Origin: Actinomycetospora sp. TBRC 11914
GTDB lineage: Bacteria > Actinomycetota > Actinomycetes > Mycobacteriales > Pseudonocardiaceae
DNA: 64,000 bases
Reading direction: 5' to 3'
Assembly: GCF_012933465.1 (NCBI RefSeq)
Contig: NZ_JABBND010000007.1
Coordinates: 124,001 to 188,000, forward strand
This document shows positions 1 through 8,655 of this stretch, piece by piece. How positions within the stretch are numbered: the stretch's first letter is position 1; every line of letters starts with the position of its first letter. Below the pieces are notes generated by a model. It was given only the letters and a program-made list of their open reading frames with translations. It had not been told where the DNA came from and ran no database searches. The position numbers were made by a program, and so were the translations under genes.

Positions 1-1310
1 CCCTGTCGAAGAAGGGCACCGCCGCCGACGGGGCCACCGACATCCTGCTCGTCGGCACCGACAGCCGGACCGACGCGCAGGGCAACCCGCTGCCGCGTGA
101 CGTGCTCGCCCAGCTCGACGCCGGCTCGGCGGACGGTGAGCTCAACACCGACACGATGATGCTGGTGCGGGTGCCGAACGACGGCAGCCGCGCGGTCGCC
201 TTCTCGCTGCCCCGCGACAGCTTCGTCCCGCTGCCCGGGGGCGGCAAGGGCAAGCTCAACTCGGTCTACCCGGGCGCCAAGGCCGCGATGACCCAGCAGC
301 TGATCTCCGACGGCGACTCGAACTCCGCCGACGTCGACGTCAAGTCCTCCGAGGCCGGTCGCCAGGCACTGATCGACGCGGTCCAGGAGCTCACCGGCAT
401 CGGGGTCGACCACTACGCCGAGGTCAACCTGCTCGGCTTCTACAACCTGACCAACGCGATCGGCGGCGTCGACGTCTGCCTGAAGAACGCCGTCGACGAC
501 GACTTCTCGGGCGCCCACTTCCCCGCCGGTCCCCGCACCGTGCAGGGCCGGGACGCGCTCGCGTTCGTCCGGCAGCGCCACGGGCTGCCGCTCGGCGACC
601 TCGACCGGGTGCGCCGCCAGCAGGCCTTCCTGGCCGGGCTCTCCCACAAGGTCCTCTCGGCGGGCACCCTCGCCGACCCGGTGACGCTCACCCGCCTGCT
701 GGACGCGGTGAAGCAGTCGGTGATCCTCGACCAGGGCTGGGACCTGCTCGGCCTCGCCCAGCAGATGCAGGGCGTCTCCGGCGGCGCGGTCACGTTCATG
801 ACGATCCCGACCCAGGGCGGCGAGAACACCTCGGCCGGCGACGCGCTCAAGGTGGACCCCGCGGAGGTCCAGCAGTTCGTCGCCGACGCCATCGGCCCCA
901 AGCAGGCGCCGGCGGCGGCCCCCGCGGGCCCGGCGCCCGCGACCATCCCGGTCGACGTCCGCAACGGCTCGGGCACCGAGGGCGCGGCGGCCCGCGTCGT
1001 GCAGATCCTCGGCGCCCAGGGCTACACCCACGTCACCTCGGGCAACGCCGGCCAGCGCACCGCGAGCTCGGCCGTGGAGGTCGCGCCCGGCAGCGAGGCG
1101 GCCGCGGGCGTCGTCGCCAAGACGCTCGGGGGCCTGCCGACGCGGACCGACGCGACGGTGCCGCCCGGCACCGTGCGCGTGCTGCTCGCCTCGGACTACA
1201 AGGGCCCCGGTGCGGTGACGACCCAGCCGAACGGCGACTCCGCGGACGCGGCCCCGCCGCCGCCCGCCCAGCCGCCGATCACCGCCGACGGGATCCCCTG
1301 CGTCAACTGA
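1..1310 (+). CDS. LytR-CpsA-Psr (LCP) family protein with LytR_C domain, 5' partial
   Basis: The frame is open from the first bases, so the true start and the N-terminal membrane anchor lie upstream of the window. LCP proteins act outside the membrane and transfer lipid-linked glycopolymers onto peptidoglycan. The visible part opens with the core strand DILLVGTDSR, followed by NTDTMMLVRV, the substrate-binding segment FSLPRDSFVPLP and the Arg-rich FVRQRHGLPLGDLDRVRR, all diagnostic of the family. A Pro/Ala linker (near base 905-945) leads to a LytR_C domain starting VDVRNGSG and ending near LLASDYKGPG. It is followed 23 bases later by a TIGR03089 gene, the same order as Rv3267-Rv3268 in mycobacteria. 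Confidence 0.93.
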   Translation, partial: LSKKGTAADGATDILLVGTDSRTDAQGNPLPRDVLAQLDAGSADGELNTDTMMLVRVPNDGSRAVAFSLPRDSFVPLPGGGKGKLNSVYPGAKAAMTQQLISDGDSNSADVDVKSSEAGRQALIDAVQELTGIGVDHYAEVNLLGFYNLTNAIGGVDVCLKNAVDDDFSGAHFPAGPRTVQGRDALAFVRQRHGLPLGDLDRVRRQQAFLAGLSHKVLSAGTLADPVTLTRLLDAVKQSVILDQGWDLLGLAQQMQGVSGGAVTFMTIPTQGGENTSAGDALKVDPAEVQQFVADAIGPKQAPAAAPAGPAPATIPVDVRNGSGTEGAAARVVQILGAQGYTHVTSGNAGQRTASSAVEVAPGSEAAAGVVAKTLGGLPTRTDATVPPGTVRVLLASDYKGPGAVTTQPNGDSADAAPPPPAQPPITADGIPCVN

Positions 1311-1318
1311 GCCGGCCG

Positions 1319-1324
1319 TAGGGT
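1319..1324 (+). promoter_or_regulatory. TAGGGT -10 element, probably leaderless start of the next gene
   Basis: TAGGGT lies 9 bases before the ATG of the TIGR03089 gene, and no Shine-Dalgarno sequence is present. This matches the TANNNT element of actinobacterial housekeeping promoters feeding leaderless mRNAs. Confidence 0.45.
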
Positions 1325-1333
1325 GCCGACCCG

Positions 1334-2041
1334 ATGACCGTCACCGACGCGCTCCTGGCCCCCGTCCTCGCCGCCGACCCGCGCCGGCCGCTGATCACGT
1401 TCTACGACGACGCGACCGGCGAGCGGCTCGAGTTCTCCGGCGAGACGCTGGCCAACTGGATCGCCAAGACCGCGAACCTCCTGCGTGACGAGTGCGACGT
1501 CGAGCCGGGTCAGCGCGTGGCCGTGCTGCTGCCGGCGCACTGGCAGACCGCGGTGGCGCTGCTGGGCGCCTGGTGGAACGGCGCCGTCGTCGTCGGGGAT
1601 CCGGCCGGGGCCGACGTCGCGCTGGCCGACGCCGAGCACCTCGACGCGGCGGCCGCGGCCGGCCTCGTCGTCGGGTTCTCGCTCGACGCGTTCGGGCGCC
1701 CGCTCGCGGACCTGCCGGGCGACGCCGTCGACTACGCGAGCGAGGTCCGGATGCACGGCGACGCGTTCGCCCCGTCGCCGGTGCCCGGCGACGCGCCCGC
1801 GCTGGCGGACGCGAGCGTGGACGACGTCGTCGGGACCGCGCGACGGCGGGCGGCGGAGCTCGGGTACGACGCCGGGTCGCGGGTGCTGTCGACGGCGGAC
1901 TGGCCGCTCACCCCGGACGGCGACCTCGTCGACGGTCTGCTCGCGGTGCTGGCCGCCGGCGGGTCGCTCGTGCAGGTGCGCCACGCCGACGAGGCGGGGC
2001 TGGCGCGCCGGGCGGAGACGGAGCGGGCGACGCTCCGGTGA
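1334..2041 (+). CDS. TIGR03089 family protein
   Basis: 235 residues, matching the short actinobacterial TIGR03089 family, which resembles the N-terminal part of AMP-forming acyl-CoA synthetases but lacks the adenylation catalytic core. Visible landmarks are ITFYDDATGERLEFSGETLA, the segment NLLRDECDVEPGQRVAVLLP and the terminal region SRVLSTADWP. Function is unknown. It lies directly downstream of the LCP gene, as in mycobacteria, but probably has its own leaderless promoter. It ends 25 bases before the convergent acyl-CoA dehydrogenase gene. Confidence 0.85.
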   Translation: MTVTDALLAPVLAADPRRPLITFYDDATGERLEFSGETLANWIAKTANLLRDECDVEPGQRVAVLLPAHWQTAVALLGAWWNGAVVVGDPAGADVALADAEHLDAAAAAGLVVGFSLDAFGRPLADLPGDAVDYASEVRMHGDAFAPSPVPGDAPALADASVDDVVGTARRRAAELGYDAGSRVLSTADWPLTPDGDLVDGLLAVLAAGGSLVQVRHADEAGLARRAETERATLR

Positions 2042-2066
2042 GCGCCCGGGGCGCGCCGCTGCGGCG

Positions 2067-3224
2067 TCAGCCCCGCAGGACCTGGCGGGCCATCACCATG
2101 CGCTGGATCTGGTTGGTGCCCTCGTAGATCTGGGTGATCTTGGCGTCGCGCATCATCCGCTCCACCGGGAAGTCGGTGGTGTAGCCGGCGCCGCCGAAGA
2201 GCTGCACGGCGTCGGTGGTGACCTCCATCGCGGTGTCGGAGGCGAAGCACTTCGCCGCCGAGGCGATCAGCCCGATGTTCTTCTCGCCCCGCTCGGCCTT
2301 GGCCGCGGCGACGTAGACCAGGTGGCGGGCCGCCTCGATCTTCATGGCCATGTCGGCGAGCATGAACTGGACGCCCTGGTTCTCCGAGATCGCCCTGCCG
2401 AACTGCTTGCGGTCCTTGACGTACTCCACGGCCGCGTCGAGCGCGCCCTGCGCGATGCCGACCGCCTGGGCGCCGATCGTCGGGCGGGTGTGGTCGAGGG
2501 TGGCGAACGCGGTCTTCAGGCCGGTGCCGGGCTCCCCGATGATGCGGTCGCCGGGGACGCGGCAGTTCTCGAAGTAGATCTCGGTGGTCGGCGAGCCCTT
2601 GATGCCGAGCTTGTGCTCCTTGGGGCCCACGGAGAAGCCCTCGTCGTCCTGGTGGACCACGAAGGCCGAGATCCCGTTGGCGCCCTTGTCGGGGTCGGTC
2701 TTGGCCATGACCGTGTACCAGTCGGAGATGCCGCCGTTGGTGATCCAGCACTTGGTGCCGTTGAGGACCCAGTCGTCGCCGTCGGGCTGCGCGCGGGTGC
2801 GCATCGAGACGGTGTCGGAGCCGGCCTCGCGCTCGGAGAGCGCGTAGCTGATCATCGCCTCGCCGGACGCGATCGTCGGCAGGACCTTCTGCTTCAGCTC
2901 CTCGGAGCCGGACAGGATGATCGGCATCGAGCCGAGCTTGTTCACCGCCGGGATCAGCGACGCCGACGCGTCGACGCGCGCGACCTCCTCGATGACCATG
3001 CAGGCGACGATCGAGTCCGCGCCCTCGCCCTGGTAGGCCTCCGGGATGTGGATGGCCTGGAAGCCGGCCGCGGTGAGCGCGTCGCGGGCCTCCTGCGGGA
3101 ACCGGGGCGTCGCGTCGACCTCCGCCGCGAAGGGCGCGATCTCCTTCTCGCACAGCGCGCGCACCGACTCGCGCAGCGCGGCGCGCTCCTCGCCCAGGTC
3201 GTAGACGTCGAACTCCGGGTCCAC
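2067..3224 (-). CDS. Acyl-CoA dehydrogenase (FadE25-like)
   Basis: FAD-dependent alpha,beta-dehydrogenation of acyl-CoA. The 385-residue protein has the usual three parts: an N-terminal helical domain, a middle beta domain with the flavin-binding ALSEREAGSD and CWITNGG segments, and a C-terminal helical domain with GGAGYTTDFPVER and the catalytic-base region QIYEGTNQIQR, where the Glu of YEGT is the expected base. The GTG at 3224 is chosen because GGGAGGAG sits 6 bases upstream; a longer frame upstream lacks family similarity. Divergent to a TetR gene that may control it. FadE25 lies near purE-purK in mycobacteria, as here. Confidence 0.93.
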   Translation of the reverse strand: MDPEFDVYDLGEERAALRESVRALCEKEIAPFAAEVDATPRFPQEARDALTAAGFQAIHIPEAYQGEGADSIVACMVIEEVARVDASASLIPAVNKLGSMPIILSGSEELKQKVLPTIASGEAMISYALSEREAGSDTVSMRTRAQPDGDDWVLNGTKCWITNGGISDWYTVMAKTDPDKGANGISAFVVHQDDEGFSVGPKEHKLGIKGSPTTEIYFENCRVPGDRIIGEPGTGLKTAFATLDHTRPTIGAQAVGIAQGALDAAVEYVKDRKQFGRAISENQGVQFMLADMAMKIEAARHLVYVAAAKAERGEKNIGLIASAAKCFASDTAMEVTTDAVQLFGGAGYTTDFPVERMMRDAKITQIYEGTNQIQRMVMARQVLRG

Positions 3225-3429
3225 CGCGAACTCCTCCCGCCGCAACACGTGGCACTCACGGTACAGCCAGGTGCTAGGACGTCCTATGGTTCGCGCTGTT
3301 GACTCCGTCTCGCCCGCCGGGAACGGGTCTCGACGTGCCCGTCTCCGTCGTCCCCCCGTTCCCCGCCTCGTGGCAGTACGCTCGGACCGTCCCCGGGGGC
3401 CGTGCCGGACCGGGCCGCGAGGAGCACGG

Positions 3430-4014
3430 ATGCCGAAGCTGGTGGACCACGACCTGCGCCGCGGCGAGATGGCCGAGGCGCTCTGGCGCATCGCCGCGCG
3501 CGAGGGGCTCGAGGCGGTCAGCCTCAACCGGGTCGCCGAGGAGGCCGGGGTCTCGAAGGGCCGCGTCCAGCACTACTTCCCGTCGCGGGACGCCCTGCTC
3601 GCCTTCACCGCGGAGCACCTCGTCGACCGCGTGACGGACCGGCTGCGGGCCGCGGTCGCGGCGGCGCCCGACGCGCTCTCCGCCGTCCGCCGCGCCCTGC
3701 TCGAGGCGCTGCCGCTGACCGACGACTCGGTCGCCGACACCCGCGTCGGCGCCGCCTTCCTCATCCGCGCGCTCGGCGACGACGCGCTGCGCGCCCGCTA
3801 CCGCGCGCGGAACGCCGAGTTCCTCGGCCTGCTCGCGACGCTCCTGACGACGGCCCGGGACCAGGGCGCCCTGCGCCCCGGCCGGGAGCCGGGCGCGCTC
3901 GCCGTCGAACTGGCCGCACTGGTCACCGGGCTCGCCGAACCGCTGCTGCTCGGCGACCTGACGCCGTCGCTGGCCACGGCGATCGTCGACGACGCCCTGG
4001 CCCGGCTCGTCTGA
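3430..4014 (+). CDS. TetR family transcriptional regulator
   Basis: 194 residues. The N-terminal helix-turn-helix is clear: ALWRIAAREGLEAVSLNRVA followed by EEAGVSKGRVQHYFPSRDAL (about residues 12-52). The C-terminal ligand domain is the usual all-helical type (VGAAFLIRALGDDALRARYR). The ATG has GAGGAG 6 bases upstream. It is transcribed away from the acyl-CoA dehydrogenase across a 205-base gap, so it may bind there and respond to an acyl-CoA or related ligand; that role is inference. The gap itself shows no other gene. Confidence 0.9.
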   Translation: MPKLVDHDLRRGEMAEALWRIAAREGLEAVSLNRVAEEAGVSKGRVQHYFPSRDALLAFTAEHLVDRVTDRLRAAVAAAPDALSAVRRALLEALPLTDDSVADTRVGAAFLIRALGDDALRARYRARNAEFLGLLATLLTTARDQGALRPGREPGALAVELAALVTGLAEPLLLGDLTPSLATAIVDDALARLV

Positions 4015-4047
4015 CCCGGCCGGTCTGACCTGGCCGGGCCGGCGGGG

Positions 4048-4977
4048 TCAGACCAGCTGGGGCGCGACCTGGGAGGCGACGATCTCGAGCTGGTCGAGGT
4101 CGGCGAGGTCGAGGGTCTGCAGGTAGACGCGGGTGATCCCGGCCCGCTCCCGCCACCGCCCCAGGGCGTCGACGATCTCGGCGGGCGTCCCGGCGAGCGG
4201 GTTGTCGCCCAGCTTCTCCCGGTCCGCGCCCAGGGTCTCGGCCCGGCGGGCGACCGCGGCGTCGTCGCGCCCGATCACCAGCTGGTGCGCGGCGGAGCGG
4301 ACGATCTCCGCCGGGTCGCGGCCGGCGGCGGTGCACGCCTCGGCGACCCGCTCGAACTGGGCCGCCGCGACGTCCAGCGTGGCGAACGGGATGTTGAACT
4401 CGGTGGCGAACCGGGCGGCGAGGGCCGGCGTGCGGCGCGGGCCCAGCCCGCCGACGATCACCGGCACCGGGTGCGCCGGCTTGGGCAGCGCGGGCGAGTC
4501 GACGACGGTGTAGTGCTCGCCGTCGAACGAGTAGGTCCCGCCGACCGGGGTCTCCCACAGCCCGGTGACGATCTCGAGCTGCTCGGCGAGCCGGGCGAAG
4601 CGCTCCTTCGTCGGCGGGAACGGGATGCCGTAGCCGGTGTGCTCCGCCTCGAACCACCCGGCGCCCAGCCCGAGCTCGACCCGGCCACCGGACATCTGGT
4701 CGGCCTGCGCCACGGCGATCGCGAGCGGGCCGGGGAGGCGGAAGGTCGCGGACGTGACGAGCGTGCCCAGCCGGATGCGCTCGGTCTGCACCGCGAGCGC
4801 CGAGAGCGTGGTCCAGGCGTCGGTCGGTCCGGGCAGCCCGGACGTCCCGCCCATGGCCCGGTAGTGGTCGGAGCGGAAGAACGCGTCGAACCCCGCGTCC
4901 TCGGTCGCGCGGGCGATGCGCAGGAGGTCGGCGTAGGAGGCGCCCTGCTGGGGCTCGGTGAAGATCCTCAGGTCCAC
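4048..4977 (-). CDS. LLM class F420-dependent oxidoreductase
   Basis: Luciferase-like TIM-barrel oxidoreductase, probably coenzyme F420-dependent (TIGR03560-like subgroup). Features include the N-terminal strand LRIFTEPQQGASYADLLRIA, the segment GFDAFFRSDHY, RIRLGTLVTSATFRLPGPLA, the cofactor-contact strand GRVELGLGAGWFEAEHTGYG and VPVIVGGLGPRRTPALAARF. The GTG at 4977 (309 residues, VDLRIF) is preferred over GTG 4986 because a TAGCGT promoter element ends 7 bases upstream and would overlap the earlier codon. Substrate is not predictable. It sits between TetR and a P450 operon. Confidence 0.88.
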   Translation of the reverse strand: MDLRIFTEPQQGASYADLLRIARATEDAGFDAFFRSDHYRAMGGTSGLPGPTDAWTTLSALAVQTERIRLGTLVTSATFRLPGPLAIAVAQADQMSGGRVELGLGAGWFEAEHTGYGIPFPPTKERFARLAEQLEIVTGLWETPVGGTYSFDGEHYTVVDSPALPKPAHPVPVIVGGLGPRRTPALAARFATEFNIPFATLDVAAAQFERVAEACTAAGRDPAEIVRSAAHQLVIGRDDAAVARRAETLGADREKLGDNPLAGTPAEIVDALGRWRERAGITRVYLQTLDLADLDQLEIVASQVAPQLV

Positions 4978-4984
4978 GATCCCC

Positions 4985-4990
4985 ACGCTA
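4985..4990 (-). promoter_or_regulatory. TAGCGT -10 element of the LLM oxidoreductase gene
   Basis: Read on the minus strand, TAGCGT ends 7 bases before the GTG at 4977 with no ribosome binding site, suggesting a leaderless transcript. It decides the start choice for this gene. Confidence 0.45.
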
Positions 4991-5027
4991 GCCGCCGTCC
5001 TCCGGGATCGGCCGCCGTCCTCCGGGG

Positions 5028-6284
5028 TCAGCCGCCGGCGGGGAGGACCCCGCCGATCGCGACGCGCAGGTGCTGGGGCCCGCGCAGGACCGGGTTGGCC
5101 CGGTACGGCGGCGGGTCGACGACGAGCCGCGGGTCGACCAGCCGGCGGCTCAGCTCCGTCAGGGCGATCTGGGTCTCGAGCCGGGCCAGGGGCGCGCCGA
5201 AGCAGTAGTGGGGGCCGCCGCCGAACCCGAGGTGCTGGTCGGTGTCGCGGGCGAGCCCGAACCGGTCCGGGTCGAAACGGTCGGGGTCGAACCGGTCCGG
5301 GTCGCGGACGTGGGCGGGGTCGCGGCTGCCGGCGGCGAGCACCAGCGTCACCGGGGACCCCGCCGGGATGGTGGTGCCGCCGATCTCGATGTCGTCGAGG
5401 GCGGAGCGGTTGGGCAGGAACTGCACCGGGGGCTCGTAGCGCAGCAGCTCCTCGACCAGGTGGATGACCAGCTCGGGCTCGCGCCGCAGCCGCGCGAGCA
5501 CGTCGGGGTGGCGCAGCAGGGTGAGCATGCCGTTGGCGATGAGGTTGACGGTGGTCTCGTGCCCGGCGTTGAGCAGCAGGAACGCCGTCGTCAGCAGCTG
5601 CGGGTCGGTGAGCCGGCCCTCGGGGCTGTCGTCGGTGGCGAGCGCCGACAGCAGGTCGGACCCGGGCGCCTGGCGGTGGGCGTGGATGAGCCCGGCGAAG
5701 TACTGGCCCATCTCCGTCATGGCCGAGACGCGGCGGCGCTGCCGCTCGGCCTGGTCGCCGCTGCCGGGGTCGAGCGCCGAGATCAGGGCCTCCGACCAGG
5801 GGTGGAACCGGGGCTCGTCCTCGCGCGGGACGCCGAGCAGGTCGCAGATCACGGTGACCGGGAACGGGTAGGCGACCTGGTCGACCAGGTCGACCTCGGT
5901 GCTCCCGTCGAGGCCGTCGACGAGCCCGCTGACCACCCGCCGCAGGTCGGGGATCATGGCGTCGACCCGGCCGGGGGTGTGCGGCGGGCCGTAGTGACGC
6001 GTCACGATGCGGCGCAGCCGGTCGTGCTCGGGCGGGTCGAGCTGGAGGAAGGCCGGCGGGAGGGGCGACGCGGCCGCACCGGCCGGGAGGTCGTGCTGCT
6101 CGGAGCTGATCCGCGGATCGTGCAGGAGCGCGACGATCTCGGCGTAGCCGGAGACGATCCAGGTGCCGTCGGTCTGCCGGGCGACCGGGGTCCTGCGCAG
6201 CTCCGCGTAGAGCGGGTACGGGTCGGCGCGGTGGGCGGGGTCGAGGATCTGGTCGAAGACGCTCGGCGGCGCGGTGATCGCCAT
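5028..6284 (-). CDS. Cytochrome P450
   Basis: 418-residue soluble bacterial class I P450. The I-helix LLLNAGHETTVNLIANGM has the acid-Thr oxygen-activation pair, the K-helix has ELLR (ExxR), and the heme loop is FGGGPHYCFGAPLARLE with the axial cysteine. The N-terminus (VFDQILDPAHRADPYPLYAEL) is typical of CYP107-like enzymes. The start ATG has GGAGGAGG about 8 bases upstream. It is the second gene of an operon: the ferredoxin-ferredoxin reductase fusion ends 47 bases upstream, supplying electrons. A 15-bp triplication gives DPDRFDPDRFDPDRF in the segment before the heme loop. Substrate unknown. Confidence 0.95.
   Translation of the reverse strand: MAITAPPSVFDQILDPAHRADPYPLYAELRRTPVARQTDGTWIVSGYAEIVALLHDPRISSEQHDLPAGAAASPLPPAFLQLDPPEHDRLRRIVTRHYGPPHTPGRVDAMIPDLRRVVSGLVDGLDGSTEVDLVDQVAYPFPVTVICDLLGVPREDEPRFHPWSEALISALDPGSGDQAERQRRRVSAMTEMGQYFAGLIHAHRQAPGSDLLSALATDDSPEGRLTDPQLLTTAFLLLNAGHETTVNLIANGMLTLLRHPDVLARLRREPELVIHLVEELLRYEPPVQFLPNRSALDDIEIGGTTIPAGSPVTLVLAAGSRDPAHVRDPDRFDPDRFDPDRFGLARDTDQHLGFGGGPHYCFGAPLARLETQIALTELSRRLVDPRLVVDPPPYRANPVLRGPQHLRVAIGGVLPAGG
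5260..5304. repeat. Three 15-bp tandem repeats inside the P450 gene
   Basis: Three copies of a unit like AACCGGTCCGGGTCG, the middle one with two changes, encode DPDRF three times in frame. P450s normally have one or two DPDRF-type motifs here, so this looks like a local in-frame expansion. Confidence 0.9.
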
Positions 6285-6331
6285 GGCGGCGGCCTCCTCC
6301 GTGCGGGCTGGTCGGGTGGTGTCGGCGCGGG

Positions 6332-7942
6332 TCACGGCGGGAGCAGGGTGGCGCGGCGCTCGTCGGGGTCGTGGCCGGTGAGGACGACGGTCGCGTCCTG
6401 GGTGGGGCTCGGGTGGGTGGGGAAGCCGGCGGGTTCCGGCTCGAGCGCCGCGGGCTGGTCGACGGTCCGCCAGCGCGGCGGGAACGGCGCCGCCCGCTCG
6501 ATCTGCCCCTTGTAGAAGTCTAGCCACGTGGAGTGGTCGACGGTGACCGCGCCGACCAGGCGGCCGCGCCGCCCGTAGGCCGCGACGAACCGGCGGTCGG
6601 GCACCGACCCCTGGGTGACGACGACCTCGTCGGCGATGTTCGGCACACCGACCGACTTGATCTCGTGGCCGAACTGGGTGGACCAGAAGACCGGCACCTC
6701 CAGGTGGGGCCAGCGGTGGGCCTGGTCGCTGAGCATGTTGTGCGCGGCCACCTCGGCCTGCGCGACCGCGTTGCCCCAGTGCTCGAGCGCCAGGAACTGG
6801 TAGCCGAACGCCGGCTGGGGCGCGCGGGCGACGTCGCCGGCGACGAAGACGTCGTCGGTGACCAGGCCGTTCGCGTCGAGGGCGCGGCAGCCGGCGTCGC
6901 ACGCGACCCCCCACGGGCCCGACGCGAGCCCGGAGCCCTCGAGCCACTCGACGTTGCGGATGCCGCCGAGCGCGGCCACCGCCACGTCGACGTCCAGGGT
7001 GCTGCCGTCGGACAGCCGGGCCCGCCGCAGCCGGCCGCCCTCGCCCTCGAGCGCGGAGACCCGGACCCCGCAGCGCAGGTCGACCCCGGCGTCGCGCTGC
7101 ACCTCGGCCGCGATCGCCCCGATCGTCCCGCCCAGGGCGGCCACCAGGGGCGCCGCCCCGGCCTCGGCGACGGTCACCGGGATGTCGAGGGTCCGGCACA
7201 CCGAGGCGACCTCCGACCCGGTGAACCCGGCGCCGATCACGAGGACCCGGCGCGGTCGCCCGGCCAGCAGCCGCGCAAGCCCGTCGGCGTCCTCCCGGGT
7301 GCGGAGGACGAGCACCCCCTCGAGCGCCGCCTCGTCGGGGTCCGGCCACGGCCGGGCCCGGACGCCGGTCGCGATCAGCAGCCGGTCGAACCCGACCGAG
7401 GAGCCGTCGGCGAGCCGCACCTGCCGCGCAGCCAGGTCCAGGCCGGTGGCCGCGACGCCCAGCCGCCAGTCGGCCTCGATGGCCCGCCGGCGGGGCAGCC
7501 CGGTGTGCCCCGCGTCGACCCGGCCCTCCTGGACCTGCTTGCTCAGCGGTGGCCGGTCGTAGGGGTCGTGGGCCTCGTCCCCGATCACGGTCAGCGAGCC
7601 GCGGAACCCCTTGTACCGCAGGGCGCCGGCGGCGCGGGCCCCCGCCAGCGAGGCACCGACGACCACGATCCGCCCCGTCCGCAGGAAGTCACCGGTCGAG
7701 CCGCCCCGGCGCGGGGCGGGCACCGCGGCGCGGTCACCGTTCCGGGCCGGTCCGCGGTCGAGGACGATGGCCTGGACGGGACACGCCGCGGCCGCACGCA
7801 GCACCCGCTCCCGCCGCTCGTCGGCGGGCTCGGGGTCGTAGAGCAGCGCCTCGCCCTGCCCCTGCATGGTGAAGTCGTCCGGGGCCAGGAAGGCGCACTG
7901 CGCGTACCCCTGGCACCGGGTCAGGTCCACGACGAGCCTCAT
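6332..7942 (-). CDS. Ferredoxin-ferredoxin reductase fusion protein
   Basis: 536 residues. Residues 1 to about 65 are a [3Fe-4S] ferredoxin with the pattern C-x2-Y-x2-C...C-P (CQGYAQC, then AAACPVQAIVL); the tyrosine replaces the second cysteine of a [4Fe-4S] cluster, as in actinobacterial P450 ferredoxins. A short linker leads to an FAD/NAD(P)H reductase of the rubredoxin/putidaredoxin reductase type: GRIVVVGASLAGARAAGALR, LLIATGVRARPWPDP, RVLVIGAGFTGSEVASV and DVFVAGDVARAPQP. The ATG at 7942 has GGAGAG 7 bases upstream. It should pass electrons from NAD(P)H to the P450 encoded next in the operon. Confidence 0.93.
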   Translation of the reverse strand: MRLVVDLTRCQGYAQCAFLAPDDFTMQGQGEALLYDPEPADERRERVLRAAAACPVQAIVLDRGPARNGDRAAVPAPRRGGSTGDFLRTGRIVVVGASLAGARAAGALRYKGFRGSLTVIGDEAHDPYDRPPLSKQVQEGRVDAGHTGLPRRRAIEADWRLGVAATGLDLAARQVRLADGSSVGFDRLLIATGVRARPWPDPDEAALEGVLVLRTREDADGLARLLAGRPRRVLVIGAGFTGSEVASVCRTLDIPVTVAEAGAAPLVAALGGTIGAIAAEVQRDAGVDLRCGVRVSALEGEGGRLRRARLSDGSTLDVDVAVAALGGIRNVEWLEGSGLASGPWGVACDAGCRALDANGLVTDDVFVAGDVARAPQPAFGYQFLALEHWGNAVAQAEVAAHNMLSDQAHRWPHLEVPVFWSTQFGHEIKSVGVPNIADEVVVTQGSVPDRRFVAAYGRRGRLVGAVTVDHSTWLDFYKGQIERAAPFPPRWRTVDQPAALEPEPAGFPTHPSPTQDATVVLTGHDPDERRATLLPP

Positions 7943-8070
7943 GGGGGCGCTCTCCCGTCGCGCGGAGGTGTGTGCCGGACGCACCCACTCTCCGGACGCC
8001 CCGGCGCCGCGGCATCACCCGACGAGGATGAGGCGCACCGTGGACCAGCGCGGATGTCAGGTGCCAGGCG

Positions 8071-8655
8071 TCAGGAGTCCGCCCCCGCCGGCCCCAGCTT
8101 GCGGACCGCCTCGTCCTTGCCCGCCACGGACGTGCGCAGGTCGGCCTGGAAGTCGGCCATCCGCGCGGCGAGGCCCGCGTCGGCCGCGGCGAGGATGCGC
8201 ACGGCGAGCAGGCCCCCGTTGCGGGCGCCCCCGATCGACACCGTCGCCACCGGCACCCCGGCCGGCATCTGCACGATCGAGAGGAGGGAGTCCATCCCGT
8301 CGAGGTGCTTGAGCGGCACCGGCACGCCGATCACCGGGAGCACGGTCGCCGCGGCGACCATGCCGGGCAGGTGCGCCGCGCCGCCCGCCCCGGCGACGAC
8401 GACGCGCAGGCCGCGCTCGGCCGCCGTCTCGGACCACTCGAGCATCGCCCGCGGGGTCCGGTGCGCCGAGAGGACGCGCGCCTCCCACGGCACGCCGAAC
8501 TCGTCGAGCGCCGTCGCGGCGGCCTGCATGGTCGGCCAGTCGGAGTCGCTGCCCATGACGATGCCGACGAGCGGGGGCAGGCGGGCGCCCGCCACCTGGT
8601 CGGCCTCGCCCCGGGTCGACACGGCCTGCCCGGGCACCAGCTCGCTGGAGGACAT
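8071..8655 (-). CDS. purE: 5-(carboxyamino)imidazole ribonucleotide mutase PurE
   Basis: Converts N5-CAIR to CAIR in purine biosynthesis. The 194-residue protein carries [28 protein letters not shown] and [18 protein letters not shown], the PurE active-site segments, plus [20 protein letters not shown]. The ATG overlaps the purK stop by one base (TGATG), so the two are translationally coupled. The N-terminus is about 25 residues longer than minimal PurE. Confidence 0.97.
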   Translation of the reverse strand: MSSSELVPGQAVSTRGEADQVAGARLPPLVGIVMGSDSDWPTMQAAATALDEFGVPWEARVLSAHRTPRAMLEWSETAAERGLRVVVAGAGGAAHLPGMVAAATVLPVIGVPVPLKHLDGMDSLLSIVQMPAGVPVATVSIGGARNGGLLAVRILAAADAGLAARMADFQADLRTSVAGKDEAVRKLGPAGADS

